Part shown: positions 43,093-51,950 of the stretch, piece after piece | Layout of the letters: the number at the start of each line of letters is the position of its first letter | Position numbering within the stretch: the stretch's first letter is position 1 | Assembly (NCBI GenBank): GCA_016212295.1 | Contig: JACRGO010000042.1 | Span: 1-61,754, forward strand | DNA: 61,754 nucleotides | Direction: 5' to 3' | Origin: Nitrospinota bacterium | GTDB taxonomy: Bacteria > Nitrospinota > Nitrospinia > JACRGO01 | Made by a program: the position numbers and the translations under genes | The notes under the pieces: generated by a model | What the model saw: the letters and a program-made list of their open reading frames with translations, nothing else | The model's database searches: none | What the model was told of the DNA's origin: nothing

Positions 43093-45459
43093 TTAGTTTG
43101 TGCCAAACTTTTTTTGTAGTTGTTTTTCGCATTCCGGCCGCGCCTCCTTGAACCATTCTTCAAGGGATCCGCAACGGGCGGCGAATTCTCTTTTTCCTAT
43201 TGGCCGTCCGTCCGCGAAGCTGTAACCGAAGTCGATTAAGGGAAGAAGCCGCTTCATGAAGGTAAAATGGTAATTCACGGCCTTTGCCGGATGAAAATAT
43301 TCCAAATGGGGCCAATCCAGCCTGTTTACCGGCGTTTGCTCTTTAACTCCAAGAGCTTTCAAGCACCTGGGCTCCAATACGTTGGGGATCAAAGCCCGCT
43401 CCCTCAACCGTTCCCTAAGTCCCTCCCCCATCACCTTTTCATACCCTGCCAATGGCAAATCCCCTTGGTCAAATATTTCCATTTTTGCCTTCAGCGGCCT
43501 GTCGGAACAGGCCAGGACGTAATAAGCGTCGTAGACATAGTTCATCGCGCAAAATGGAAAACTCCTGTTCAAGGTTTTTAATAAAATAGGCACGGCCTGA
43601 GGATGGAGGCGGACGTCGAACCAAAGGCTCAGGATGCCCCCAGGGTTCAAGTGCTCCACGGCCAGCCGGTAGAATTCCTCCGTATACAACTTGCTGGAAG
43701 CGGGAAAGAAGGGCGCGGTCACGGAATTGATTATCATGTCGTATTTCTTCTTGCTATTAATCAAATACTGAAAGCCGTCCCCCTGGAAAATCCGGGTCTT
43801 CGGGAGCCTGTGGACGTTGAAATTGATGTCCGCGAAGCGGTCCTGCAGCCGGATCACCTCCGGATTCAGTTCCACCATATCCACGCGCTCAAAAAAAACC
43901 GCGGCGGCGCCCGCTGACATCCCTGTCCCGAAGCCCAAGACCAGCAGATCCTTTCTTCCATCAGCATACATGGCCGCCACGCTTCCCGCCGTGGCTTCCT
44001 CGGAAGGAAGGTCCAGGCTGACGTACCCGTCCATGAAATATTTTTGCCGCTCCCTGTTTTCCTTCGGGGAGAAATAATGCCTTAAGGCAAAGGTCTGGTC
44101 ATTGGAAGGAAACTCTTCCACGAGGACCGTAAGGCGTTCTTTCTTTTGCAAGACCGAAAAGGACCTGAAGCCATCCAGACTTATAAAATAAAGGGCCTGG
44201 TTCCAGGCAAAAAAACCGCAAAATAAAAAAAGCAGCGTGATGGAGGAATACAATATCTTGAGTTTCACGGGCGTCCCGGGCAGAAAAAGAAATGAAAAAA
44301 CCGCCGCCATGGACCCGACAACAAAGACGATTTTAATCGGCAGATTTGGGTGCAGGACAAGAGTGAAAAGAAGATAACCAAAAACGTTTCCAAGCCCGGA
44401 CACAAACAGAAGCAGACCTGAGTCCCTGCTGACGGCTTCGCTTGATTGCAGGCAAGCAGGGACCGAGGCCCCAAAAAAAAGCAGGGGAAATCCCAGCCAT
44501 AGCGGGGCCAGAAACCAAGCTATCTCAGCAGGAAGGGAAAGCTTTATGGCAATGGAATTCAGGATGGCCACGGAATATAACATCGCGGGTTGGGCCAAGA
44601 ACCAAAAGGCGGTGGAAACAGCCGCCGCGGGAAATACCCGCATGGACAAGGAAGGTTTTTTCTGGACCAGCCAGGTCCCGGCGGATAGGTAAAAAAATAC
44701 CGTGGCCAGGGCGAGCGCGAAATTGGAGTTAAACCTTCCAATGGTGTAATAGACCGTTTTCAAGAAAAATAATTGGAAAATAGCGCTGGAAACGGAAATG
44801 ATGAAAAGCGACAGAAGCAACGTTGGCCGGAATGCCTTTCTCCATTCAACCGCTGCCTCGGAAAAACCGGTTTTCCGTGACAGGATAAACACGGAAAAAC
44901 CGGCAAAAAGGTTCATGGTCCCCATGATATAGGCGGTCCGGCTCACGGGCGTGGCCCTTAATAAAATAAATTCAATGAAAAGCACTCCTCCTATGGCGCC
45001 AAGGTTATAGGCGATATAAATAATCCGGAAAGGGTGTTCCCTGAAATATTCCTTGATATAACGGGCGAACATTGGAACCGACATGCCGACTAGTACCGCC
45101 GGAGCGAAAGTCAGCAAGCTGGCGCCGGCCAGGGCCGAGGAATGGGAAATGGAAAAGAGGTGAAGAAACTTGGCCCCGCCATAACTCCCGGTTGCGGAAA
45201 TAAGCCCGAAAAAGGCCATGGTGTAAAGTCCAAGCCCGGTCTCCACCAGCCACAAATAACGGATGAACTTGTGGGCCAAAAGCCCTCCGAGCGCAATGCC
45301 TGACAGAAAGGAAACCAGAATCGCGGCATTCACGGAAAAGGTATGGCCCAATACGCTGGTCAGCGCGCGGTTGTAAAGGACCTCGTAGCCTGTCCCGCAA
45401 GCCCCGGAAAGGGTGGCAAGCAAGAGGTAAAAAATCCGAATGAAATGAGTGGGATTCAT
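43093..45459 (-). CDS. Membrane protein fused to spermidine-synthase-like methyltransferase fold
   Basis: A 788-residue protein. About 14 hydrophobic helices (residues 8-430) begin FYLLLATLSGACGTGYEVLY, like other membrane-anchored spermidine-synthase-type proteins. The C-terminal soluble part (about 470-720) has the nucleotide-binding VLGFGTGMSAGAAA, VDMVELNPEV, and IFQGDGFQYL motifs, with KYDMIINSVTAPFF replacing the usual DxxxxD catalytic loop, so true polyamine synthesis is doubtful. The frame is open to 45546 but ATG 45459 directly follows a family A element and gives the usual N terminus. Substrate is unknown. Confidence 0.75.
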   Translation of the reverse strand: MNPTHFIRIFYLLLATLSGACGTGYEVLYNRALTSVLGHTFSVNAAILVSFLSGIALGGLLAHKFIRYLWLVETGLGLYTMAFFGLISATGSYGGAKFLHLFSISHSSALAGASLLTFAPAVLVGMSVPMFARYIKEYFREHPFRIIYIAYNLGAIGGVLFIEFILLRATPVSRTAYIMGTMNLFAGFSVFILSRKTGFSEAAVEWRKAFRPTLLLSLFIISVSSAIFQLFFLKTVYYTIGRFNSNFALALATVFFYLSAGTWLVQKKPSLSMRVFPAAAVSTAFWFLAQPAMLYSVAILNSIAIKLSLPAEIAWFLAPLWLGFPLLFFGASVPACLQSSEAVSRDSGLLLFVSGLGNVFGYLLFTLVLHPNLPIKIVFVVGSMAAVFSFLFLPGTPVKLKILYSSITLLFLFCGFFAWNQALYFISLDGFRSFSVLQKKERLTVLVEEFPSNDQTFALRHYFSPKENRERQKYFMDGYVSLDLPSEEATAGSVAAMYADGRKDLLVLGFGTGMSAGAAAVFFERVDMVELNPEVIRLQDRFADINFNVHRLPKTRIFQGDGFQYLINSKKKYDMIINSVTAPFFPASSKLYTEEFYRLAVEHLNPGGILSLWFDVRLHPQAVPILLKTLNRSFPFCAMNYVYDAYYVLACSDRPLKAKMEIFDQGDLPLAGYEKVMGEGLRERLRERALIPNVLEPRCLKALGVKEQTPVNRLDWPHLEYFHPAKAVNYHFTFMKRLLPLIDFGYSFADGRPIGKREFAARCGSLEEWFKEARPECEKQLQKKFGTN

Positions 45460-45482
45460 AACGCGACGCGGCCGCAAGCTTC
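45457..45482 (-). repeat. Family A element, partial, touching a start codon
   Basis: CATAACGCGACGCGGCCGCA at 45457-45476 contains CAT, the reverse complement of the start codon of the membrane spermidine-synthase-like gene. Confidence 0.7.
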
Positions 45483-45637
45483 TGAACGTTATAATTGTAT
45501 TCCGGCAATTGCCGCCTATCATAAGATTCAGGGTGAGCGGAGTCAACAGGCAAATTAAAAAAATTAAAATTTTGCTTCAATAGCGCATGGGGTGAAAAGC
45601 CGTCTTTGATTGTGTTAATATCATTAAATGTTTTAAT

Positions 45638-45677
45638 GCATCGAAAATTTATTTGGTTGCGGCAACGTCGCGCTATG
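45638..45677 (-). repeat. Family A element touching a start codon
   Basis: GCATCGAAAATTTATTTGGT then TGCGGCAACGTCGCGCTATG. The last three bases are the ATG of the DUF2062 gene. Confidence 0.85.
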
Positions 45678-46127
45678 TATCGATATTTCAGCAGAATAAA
45701 AGAACACTTCCTGCAGATTCTTATTTTAGATGGTTCACCTCACAAGGCTTCCCTGGCCTTTGCGATTGGGGTGTTCATCGCCTTTGCTCCTCACTTAGGC
45801 CTGCATACGGTCTCGGCCGTTGCCCTTTCCTGGCTTTTAAGGCTGAATCTTCCAATCATGCTGATAGGGGCGTTTTTAAATAATCCCTGGACCATTATTC
45901 CACTGTATGGATTTTGCCTGTGCGTGGGTAACTATATGCTTGGGAATGGATTCATTTGCCTTCCCGCCGGGCTTTCCGGGGACGAGCTGCTTGATTTCCT
46001 GAAAACCACCCCCCTTCCATTCGTGGCCGGGACATTAACGACTGGATCCCTGGCCTCGGTTATGAGCTATTTCATCTCGAAAAGGGTCCTGGCCCTGGTG
46101 CATCCGGCAACAGACAAAAGAACATAG
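45675..46127 (+). CDS. DUF2062 family membrane protein
   Basis: A 150-residue protein of the DUF2062 family, function unknown, often near lipid or cell-envelope genes. DGSPHKASLAFAIGVFIAFAP with the HLGLHT turn lies near 20-45, and three hydrophobic segments follow, with GAFLNNPWTIIPLYGF near 67. The frame extends to 45606, but the upstream residues are translated family A repeat, so ATG 45675 is used. No strong ribosome site. Confidence 0.8.
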   Translation: MYRYFSRIKEHFLQILILDGSPHKASLAFAIGVFIAFAPHLGLHTVSAVALSWLLRLNLPIMLIGAFLNNPWTIIPLYGFCLCVGNYMLGNGFICLPAGLSGDELLDFLKTTPLPFVAGTLTTGSLASVMSYFISKRVLALVHPATDKRT

Positions 46128-46300
46128 CTTAGCGCGGCATGGCCGCAACCAAAAACAAGAAATAACCACAAAGGACACAAATTTGAACGCTTTGTGGTAA
46201 AAAATACTCTAGCCAGAATTACAAATGACAAACAAGGAAATGGAATTGTTTTGGGCATCCGGTAATTGTAATTTGTAATTTGAACGCCGTCTTAATTTTT
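46124..46300. repeat. Family A element followed by family B arm
   Basis: AGCTTAGCGCGGCATGGCCG then CAACCAAAAACAAG at 46126-46160 directly overlaps or follows the DUF2062 stop. Further on, ATTACAAATGACAAACAAGG and GGTAATTGTAATTTGTAATT form a family B arm. AGGAGG at 46303 then leads into the next gene. Confidence 0.8.
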
Positions 46301-46322
46301 TTAGGAGGTTTTTGGTCCCGCT

Positions 46323-47594
46323 TTGGACGAGTCTATAATTATTCGATTAATATTTCTCGGGGCCCTGCTTGCCCTTTCCGCCTTTTTCTCCGGCTGCGAG
46401 GCGGCCTTTTTTTCTCTTAGCAGGCTGAAGGTCGACAACCTTGAATCCCAAAAGGGCCGAAGGGGGAAAATGGTCGCCGCCCTCCTCGCCAACCCCAGGC
46501 TGCTCCTGACCGTTATTTACGCCGGCAATGAGATGGTCAACGTCGCGGCGGCAGCGGTTGTCACCTCTGTTTCCATCCATTTCCTTGGCGACTCCGGCGT
46601 CGGCTTCGCCATAGGCATCGGGACTTTGCTGATCCTGGTCTTTGGGGAAATCACCCCTAAAACGCTTGTATTGAGACACGCCGAGAGCTTCGCCCTGGGC
46701 GCCGCCCCCTTTCTCAATATTTTCTCCCTTCTCATTAAGCCAGTGAACCAATTATTGGCCCGCATCGCCGATCTTTCCGTGCACATCTTTTTACCTATAC
46801 ATAGAAAAAAGGGAGAGCTTACCGAGGGAGAAATCAAAACCATCGTCACGGTCGGGGAAGGGGAAGGGGTCATCGAAGCCGACGAAAAGGACCTTATCCA
46901 CAACATCTTTGAATTTGGAGACACCACCGTCTCGGAAATAATGACCCCGAAGAACGATGTTTTTTCCCTTGACGCCAACACCTCGGTCCCGGATATCATC
47001 TCACGCGCGAAGAAAACCTTTTTCTCCAGAATTCCGGTTTACGAGGACAATAAGGAAAATATCATCGGCGTCCTTTATATGAAGGACATCCTGAGGCTGC
47101 ATATTTCCGGCAAAAAAGATCTGTCTCTTCGCCAGATGCTGCATCCGGCCTTCATCATTCCCGAATCAAAGAAGGTGCGGGACCTGTTGAGGGACTTTAA
47201 AATCAAGAAGGTCCACCTTGCCGTGGTCTACGACGAATACGGCGGCCTGGAGGGAATCGCTACCCTTGAGGACGTCCTTGAGGAAATAGTAGGGGAGATT
47301 GAAGGGGAGCGGCGAAGGGACGATGTGCCTGTCATCAAGATGAATGAGAATGAATATGCCGTCCTTGGCAATGTGCCGATTCAGGACTTCAACGAGGAAT
47401 TCGGCTCTTCCCTGCCGGACGAGGAATACAACAGCATAGGAGGATTTGTTTTCAGCCTGCTTGGAAGGCTCCCCATCAAGGGAGAATCTGTTTCCCATGA
47501 AAACATGCGGTTTATAGTGGACAAGGTGAAGGGACCCAGGATTTTAAGGCTATTGCTGAAGGTGAATATTAAACCGGAAGAAAAGGCAGCATAG
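46323..47594 (+). CDS. CNNM/CorC-type transporter with CBS domains (HlyC/CorC family)
   Basis: A 423-residue membrane protein. The CNNM domain (about 1-180) has three to four helices with LSAFFSGCEAAFFSLSRLK and GEITPKTLVLRHAE. Two CBS domains (about 200-330) follow, with VSEIMTPKNDVFSLD and ATLEDVLEEIVGEIEGE. A CorC/HlyC C-terminal domain (about 340-418) ends it. Members export magnesium or other divalent ions. The start is TTG 46323, 14 bases from AGGAGG, somewhat long. The stop TAG (47592-47594) is the first TAG of a family A element. A paralogue lies at 49551. Confidence 0.88.
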   Translation: MDESIIIRLIFLGALLALSAFFSGCEAAFFSLSRLKVDNLESQKGRRGKMVAALLANPRLLLTVIYAGNEMVNVAAAAVVTSVSIHFLGDSGVGFAIGIGTLLILVFGEITPKTLVLRHAESFALGAAPFLNIFSLLIKPVNQLLARIADLSVHIFLPIHRKKGELTEGEIKTIVTVGEGEGVIEADEKDLIHNIFEFGDTTVSEIMTPKNDVFSLDANTSVPDIISRAKKTFFSRIPVYEDNKENIIGVLYMKDILRLHISGKKDLSLRQMLHPAFIIPESKKVRDLLRDFKIKKVHLAVVYDEYGGLEGIATLEDVLEEIVGEIEGERRRDDVPVIKMNENEYAVLGNVPIQDFNEEFGSSLPDEEYNSIGGFVFSLLGRLPIKGESVSHENMRFIVDKVKGPRILRLLLKVNIKPEEKAA

Positions 47595-47790
47595 CGCGAC
47601 GCGGCCGCAATCAAAAGGAAATGGGAAACAAAATTACAAATGACAAATATCAAATTACAAATAAATTCCAAATTACAATTACCGAATGTCCAAAACAATT
47701 CCATTTCCTTGTTTGTCATTTGTAAATTTGGTTATTGAGATTTATTTGTGATTTGGCAATTGTGATTTGGATTTTCATAACACTTTGCAA
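47590..47790. repeat. Family A element and inverted family B pair
   Basis: GCATAGCGCGACGCGGCCGC at 47589-47608 supplies the CorC stop codon. Then ACAAATGACAAATATCAAAT and TTACAATTACCGAATGTCC face CCTTGTTTGTCATTTGTAAA and TTATTTGTGATTTGGCAATT, a near-complete long hairpin of family B. Confidence 0.85.
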
Positions 47791-47830
47791 AAAAAACAAA
47801 GTGTTATACGTTTGTAGTACAGGAGGAGAC

Positions 47831-49213
47831 TTGAAATTCTTCAGCAATCAATTCAATAAGGGCCTGCATGGTATGTTTTTCCGCGCCCTGCCTGGATGTG
47901 CATTGTTAGTTGTGCTGTTTGGATGCTCCAAACCGCCGGCTGAAAACCTGCTCTTTATTTCCTTTGACACCACGAGGGCGGACCACCTCTCGGCTTACGG
48001 CTATAAAATTAAAACTTCGCCCAATATCGACGCCCTTGCCGCCCAGGGCGTCCTTTTCCAAAGGGCCTTTTCCCATGCGCCTTCCACCCTGCCGTCCCAT
48101 GCTTCCATGTTTACAGGAAAACTACCCCCGGACCACGGCGTTCGCTGCAACGGCAAATTCACGCTGCCGGAAGAACAATTAACGCTTGCGGAAATACTAT
48201 ACGGCAACGGATTTGAAACCGGCGCGGTATTGGGGGCCTTTCCGTTGGACAAGCGTTTCGGACTGGACCAGGGATTCAGTTTTTATGATGATGATTTCAG
48301 ATTGTCACAATTAACTTTAAAACACCAGGCAAGCGAAAGGGTAATGGACAAAGTGGGCTTCTGGCAGGGGCAAACTTATTTGGATTTTGAGCGCAATGCG
48401 TATGAGGTCACAACCCTTGCCACAAAGTGGCTGCAAAAAACAAAGGGAAGGTGGTTCCTTTTCGTTCATTATTTTGATCCACACGAGCCTTATGAACCGC
48501 CCCCGGCTTGGAGGACGCTCTTTGAAAATCAGTATGACGCTGAAATCGCCTTCGCGGACCGCCAGTTAGGGAAGCTCCTGGAGACCGTGAATTCGATGCC
48601 TGGGAAGACGTTAATAGTTTTTACCGCTGACCACGGACAGGGATTGGGAGACCATGGGGAGATAACCCATGATCGCTATCTGTACGACTCCACCCAATGG
48701 ATCCCCCTCGTCTTTTGCATGAAAGATAAGATTAAAGCTGGGAGCAAAATCATAAATCCTGTGAGCCATATAGATGTAATGCCGACCATTCTTGATTTAT
48801 TGGGCGTTCCTTCCACCGAAGGCATTCAAGGAAGGTCATTGGCCAAGGCCATCCTTGCCGGGGAAGACCTGGAAAATAAACCCATTTACATGGAATCCCT
48901 TAGCCATAAACTGGAAAAGCCTGAAGGCATTGACGTCAGGGGCCTGGTGCGGGATAACTGGAAATTCATACTCACCAATGAAGAACATGGGGGTAAAAAG
49001 ACTATAAGGAAAGAGCTTTATGATCTGGACTCCGGGGGGGGGGGGGGGGGGGAGAACGCCGATTTGTCATTAAAGGAAGCGGGCCGCGCCGCTGAGATGG
49101 ATAAAAAATTGTCAGGCTGGGTGGAAAAACTGGAACATGAAGGGGCTAAACCAAACCCCCTTAAAATCAGCGAGGAAACAAGGCAAAAGCTGAAAAGTTT
49201 GGGGTATTTATAA
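47831..49213 (+). CDS. Sulfatase-fold (alkaline phosphatase superfamily) lipoprotein with poly-G tract
   Basis: A 460-residue secreted enzyme. TTG 47831 follows a perfect AGGAGGAG site. The N terminus is a lipoprotein signal (RALPGCALLVVLFGCSKPP, lipobox LFGC). The superfamily core is FISFDTTRADHLSAYGYK for metal binding, STLPSHASMFTG at the nucleophile position, and FTADHGQGLGDHGE for the second metal site. It has STLPSH instead of the C/S-x-P-x-R formylglycine motif, so it is probably a Ser/Thr-nucleophile phosphohydrolase-like member, not a classical sulfatase. Nineteen G bases encode SGGGGGGE before the last ~50 residues. Confidence 0.8.
   Translation: MKFFSNQFNKGLHGMFFRALPGCALLVVLFGCSKPPAENLLFISFDTTRADHLSAYGYKIKTSPNIDALAAQGVLFQRAFSHAPSTLPSHASMFTGKLPPDHGVRCNGKFTLPEEQLTLAEILYGNGFETGAVLGAFPLDKRFGLDQGFSFYDDDFRLSQLTLKHQASERVMDKVGFWQGQTYLDFERNAYEVTTLATKWLQKTKGRWFLFVHYFDPHEPYEPPPAWRTLFENQYDAEIAFADRQLGKLLETVNSMPGKTLIVFTADHGQGLGDHGEITHDRYLYDSTQWIPLVFCMKDKIKAGSKIINPVSHIDVMPTILDLLGVPSTEGIQGRSLAKAILAGEDLENKPIYMESLSHKLEKPEGIDVRGLVRDNWKFILTNEEHGGKKTIRKELYDLDSGGGGGGENADLSLKEAGRAAEMDKKLSGWVEKLEHEGAKPNPLKISEETRQKLKSLGYL
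49034..49052 (+). repeat. Homopolymer of 19 G bases inside coding sequence
   Basis: Nineteen consecutive G bases near the 3' end of the sulfatase-like gene, following LYDLDS, where relatives have an LYDLxxDPGE-type motif. Gain or loss of a base shifts the frame to early stops, so slippage would delete the C-terminal ~50 residues. Confidence 0.95.
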
Positions 49214-49550
49214 GAAGATGCTTGCACGGAATATCCGGGAATTCGTCTCTTATCAATTAAAACCAGGAAAAAAATAAAAGATTTTTAACCACGAATGGAC
49301 ACTAATGAACACTAATTATTTTTAGTAGTTTTATAAAATTCGTGTTAATTCGTGGTTCAGGTTGCCTTTTTTTCAAACAGCTAAAATGTTACAAAATTTC
49401 AAATATTTTAGGATAGTTCTTAGTGTTTCTTGGCGGCTTTGTGTCTTAGTGGCAAAAAAAATGGTAAACACAAAACCACGAAGAAACACGAATATTCTAT
49501 GAAAACACACCTTTTGATCTTTAGAAACAATTAGCGCATAAATTATAAGA
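49214..49550. repeat. Gene-free gap with inverted repeats
   Basis: AACCACGAATGGACACTAAT at about 49289 faces ATTCGTGTTAATTCGTGGTT at about 49338. A second set, TGTTTCTTGGCGGCTTTGTG with AAACACAAAACCACGAAGAA, lies at 49424-49490. These are accessory hairpin repeats. No gene or promoter is convincing. Confidence 0.7.
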
Positions 49551-50810
49551 ATGGACCCGAACATAAGCATCATCATAATAGTCCTCTGCCTGGTTATCGA
49601 GGCGTTTTTTTCCGGCTCGGAAATCGCCTTCATTTCAGCAAACAGATTCAAGCTCAAGCATAAGTCTGAATCCGGCTCCATCGGAGCTAGGCTGGCTGAC
49701 AAACTGTTGGACCGCCCGGAACGGATCTTCGCCACCACTTCGGTGGGGACAAACCTGGCGGTAGTCACCGGCACCGCCCTTTGCACCTCCATGCTGGTTG
49801 GCCCTTATGGCGACAAGGCCGACCTCTATTCCACCCTTATCATGGTCCCCGTCATATTGCTTTTCGGCGAGATCATACCCAAGGCCATATTCCAGGAAGC
49901 GGCGGACGCGCTTTGTCCCAGAATCGCGCGCCCTCTCCAATGGTTTATGTCCATTTTTTATCCAGCGGTCGCGCTCATGTCATGGGTCACTAATACCTTT
50001 CTGAAAAGTATTTCCCAGGACCAGTTGGAGAAGGGACAACTCCTCACGAGAGACGAGCTTCAGCAGTGGCTGCAAATAGGGGGCAAGGAATCCGAACTGG
50101 ACGATGAAGAAAGAAAAATGATCCATAATATCTTCCGCTTCAGCGAGATGTCCGTGGAGAAGTGCATGGTACCCCTGATCCATACCGTGGCGGTGGAAGA
50201 GAACTCCACCGTAAGCCACGCCCTCAAGGTTTTTGAAGAATCGCAAAGCACGTACTCGCGCATGCCTGTATTTCAAAACCGCATATTCAATATCACCGGG
50301 ATTTTGAACACTTTCGATTTCCTCGATTGCACGGAGCCCGATCAAGCCATCAAGCCCTTTCTCCGCCCGGCCTATTTTGTGCCAAGGACCAAGCCCATTG
50401 ACGATCTTCTAAGGGAGCTGCAGAACATGAGGATGCACATGGCCATTGTGGTGGATGAATACGGGGGCGCCATAGGGCTCGTCACCATGGAAGACCTTCT
50501 TGAAGAGATTGTCGGAAAAATCGAGGACGAGTACGACGAGGAAGAAAAGCCTTATGAAAAGATATCGGATTATAGATACGTCATGGACGCCGCCGTGGAA
50601 ATCGACGCCATAAACGATGATCTGTCCCTGGACCTGCCTGTGGGCGACTATGAGACCCTTGGGGGATTTATCCTGGACATAATCAAGCGGATACCGAAAC
50701 AAGGGGAAAAAATAGACTTTGAAAACTTCGCCTTCCGGATCAAGGAAGCGGACCCAAAACGCATACTCTCAGTGGAGGTGTTGATCAAACCGGCGAAAAA
50801 CGCGGAGTGA
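49551..50810 (+). CDS. CNNM/CorC-type transporter with CBS domains, paralogue
   Basis: A 419-residue relative of the 46323 gene. The CNNM domain has [20 protein letters not shown] and [20 protein letters not shown] domains contain [16 protein letters not shown] and [19 protein letters not shown]; a CorC/HlyC domain closes it ([19 protein letters not shown]). Two such genes 3 kb apart suggest duplication or a pair with different ion preference. The ATG at 49551 has no strong ribosome site. Inner membrane, cytoplasmic CBS and C-terminal domains. Confidence 0.87.
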   Translation: MDPNISIIIIVLCLVIEAFFSGSEIAFISANRFKLKHKSESGSIGARLADKLLDRPERIFATTSVGTNLAVVTGTALCTSMLVGPYGDKADLYSTLIMVPVILLFGEIIPKAIFQEAADALCPRIARPLQWFMSIFYPAVALMSWVTNTFLKSISQDQLEKGQLLTRDELQQWLQIGGKESELDDEERKMIHNIFRFSEMSVEKCMVPLIHTVAVEENSTVSHALKVFEESQSTYSRMPVFQNRIFNITGILNTFDFLDCTEPDQAIKPFLRPAYFVPRTKPIDDLLRELQNMRMHMAIVVDEYGGAIGLVTMEDLLEEIVGKIEDEYDEEEKPYEKISDYRYVMDAAVEIDAINDDLSLDLPVGDYETLGGFILDIIKRIPKQGEKIDFENFAFRIKEADPKRILSVEVLIKPAKNAE

Positions 50811-50849
50811 AGGGTCTCCACGGATTGCCGCAGCGCTGCTTCGACGCAA

Positions 50850-50960
50850 CCAAAATGAGAGCAAAATTTCAAATCCCAAATAGCAAATTACAAATAAGTT
50901 CCAAACTACAATTGCATAGAGCGGCATGGCCGCAACCAAAATAAATTTCGATGCATTCAG
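50850..50960. repeat. Family B arm and family A element
   Basis: AAATTTCAAATCCCAAATAG and CAAATTACAAATAAGTTCC are family B. GCATAGAGCGGCATGGCCGC then AACCAAAATAAATTTCGATG at 50914-50953 is one of the longest family A copies; its tail matches the copy at 57152. Confidence 0.85.
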
Positions 50961-50990
50961 GGCTGGGCCAGCAGGATAGTAAGGGAAGAG

Positions 50991-51860
50991 TTGGAAAAGA
51001 AAGATGCCGCCCCATTCAGACACTGGCGCCTGGCTGCCCAGTCCCTGCTGGATATCCACAAGGACAATAGGGACGCGGATGTGGTGCGTCTTGCAAGGCA
51101 AAGATTACAGTTTATTCTTACAGCGAAAGAAACCCCGAAAATCAAGGCCGAGGCGGGTGAGATTTTGGGGTGGCTGGGTGACCCCAGGGGGGACCTGGAG
51201 GAGCTAGTCAGGATAAAAGGGGGAGAATATGAGTTGGAGGATTTGGGCAAGGCAAATTTAAAACCCTTCGGGATAGGAAAATATCCGGTGGCCAACCAGT
51301 GGTTTGAAAAGTTTATTCAGGCCGGAGGGTATAAAGAAGAAAATTGGGAAAGATACTGGACCCCGGAAGGAAGAAAGTGGATGAAGGAGAATAAGCCCCA
51401 GGCCCCTCTGTATTGGCACGAGCGGCAATGGAATTGCCCCAACGCTCCGGTGGTGGGGGTGAGCTGGTACGAGGCGGACGCCTTTTGCCGTTGGCTCACG
51501 GAAGAAAGGAAGGATGGGTTTGTTTATCCCAGGAGTGGCAGGCTGCGGCAGCCGGAAAGGGTGAAAAGGAAAGAGAATATCCTTGGGGGGAATGTGTGGG
51601 AGTGGACAAGATCGGATTACCACGCGAGGACGGAGCGCGATGATTTTTTGTTTGATGAGGAAATACAAAAACTCTATGATACGGAGAGTAGGGATGAACT
51701 ACGAAAGAAATGGCAAGAGAAAAATCGTCAATTGCCGTCGCTCCGGGGCGGTTCGTGGTACTTCTACCGTTGTTTCGCCGGGTGCGCCTACCGCTACTGG
51801 AACTACCCGTACGTACGGTACTTCGATATCGGGTTTCGTTGCGCCAGGACTTCAAAATAA
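50991..51860 (+). CDS. FGE-fold protein with C-terminal variable region; damaged DGR-target-like gene
   Basis: A 289-residue frame. Residues 1-75 are helical and end in GWLGDPRGDLEEL, common before formylglycine-generating-enzyme (FGE)-type domains. The FGE-like domain has LYWHERQWNCPNAPVVGVSW then YEADAFCRWL, GGNVWEWTRS and LRGGSW, and ends GFRCARTSK. Between FVY and GGNVWEW the normal motif is missing: the next 20 residues are read out of frame, while the +1 frame has EWQAAAAGKGEKEREYPWG, so two indels cancel. The codons also run upstream of TTG 50991 with no start, so the 5' end may be lost. The C-terminal codons look DGR-diversified. Confidence 0.7.
   Translation: MEKKDAAPFRHWRLAAQSLLDIHKDNRDADVVRLARQRLQFILTAKETPKIKAEAGEILGWLGDPRGDLEELVRIKGGEYELEDLGKANLKPFGIGKYPVANQWFEKFIQAGGYKEENWERYWTPEGRKWMKENKPQAPLYWHERQWNCPNAPVVGVSWYEADAFCRWLTEERKDGFVYPRSGRLRQPERVKRKENILGGNVWEWTRSDYHARTERDDFLFDEEIQKLYDTESRDELRKKWQEKNRQLPSLRGGSWYFYRCFAGCAYRYWNYPYVRYFDIGFRCARTSK
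51741..51846 (+). other. Candidate diversity-generating-retroelement variable region
   Basis: From LRGGSW to GFRCA the constant codons flank 23 codons of which seven are TAC, three TTC and one AAC, separated by GCC, CGC, CCG and CGG. That is the pattern left when AAC codons in a template repeat are changed at adenines. The motif RGGSW...CAYR...GFR is the usual C-lectin/FGE variable-region frame. No template repeat or reverse transcriptase is in the window. Confidence 0.6.
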
Positions 51861-51923
51861 TCTTTTCCCTTTTACTCTTTTACCCTTTTGGGTTTTCTGT
51901 TTTTTGTTTTTTTGTTTTTCTTT

Positions 51924-51950
51924 GCCGCCGAAGGCGGCCGGATTTTTTTT
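51924..51950 (+). terminator. Hairpin with T run after the FGE-fold gene
   Basis: GCCGCC GAA GGCGGC at 51924-51938, followed by CGGA and eight T bases. It is a good rho-independent terminator and is about 80 bases after the variable region, where DGR target genes can also carry a hairpin. Confidence 0.75.

Noticed and set aside
43093-45459. Functional spermidine synthase
   Set aside because: The usual catalytic acidic loop is replaced by NSVTAPFF and a large membrane domain is fused, so only a similar fold is claimed.
47735-47830. Upstream start of the sulfatase-like gene
   Set aside because: The residues come from a family B arm; TTG 47831 has a perfect ribosome site and leads into a lipoprotein signal.
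47831-51860. FGE-type protein as activator of the neighbouring sulfatase-like enzyme
   Set aside because: The hydrolase lacks the Cys/Ser-x-Pro-x-Arg motif that FGE modifies, and the FGE-like gene is damaged and looks like a DGR target.
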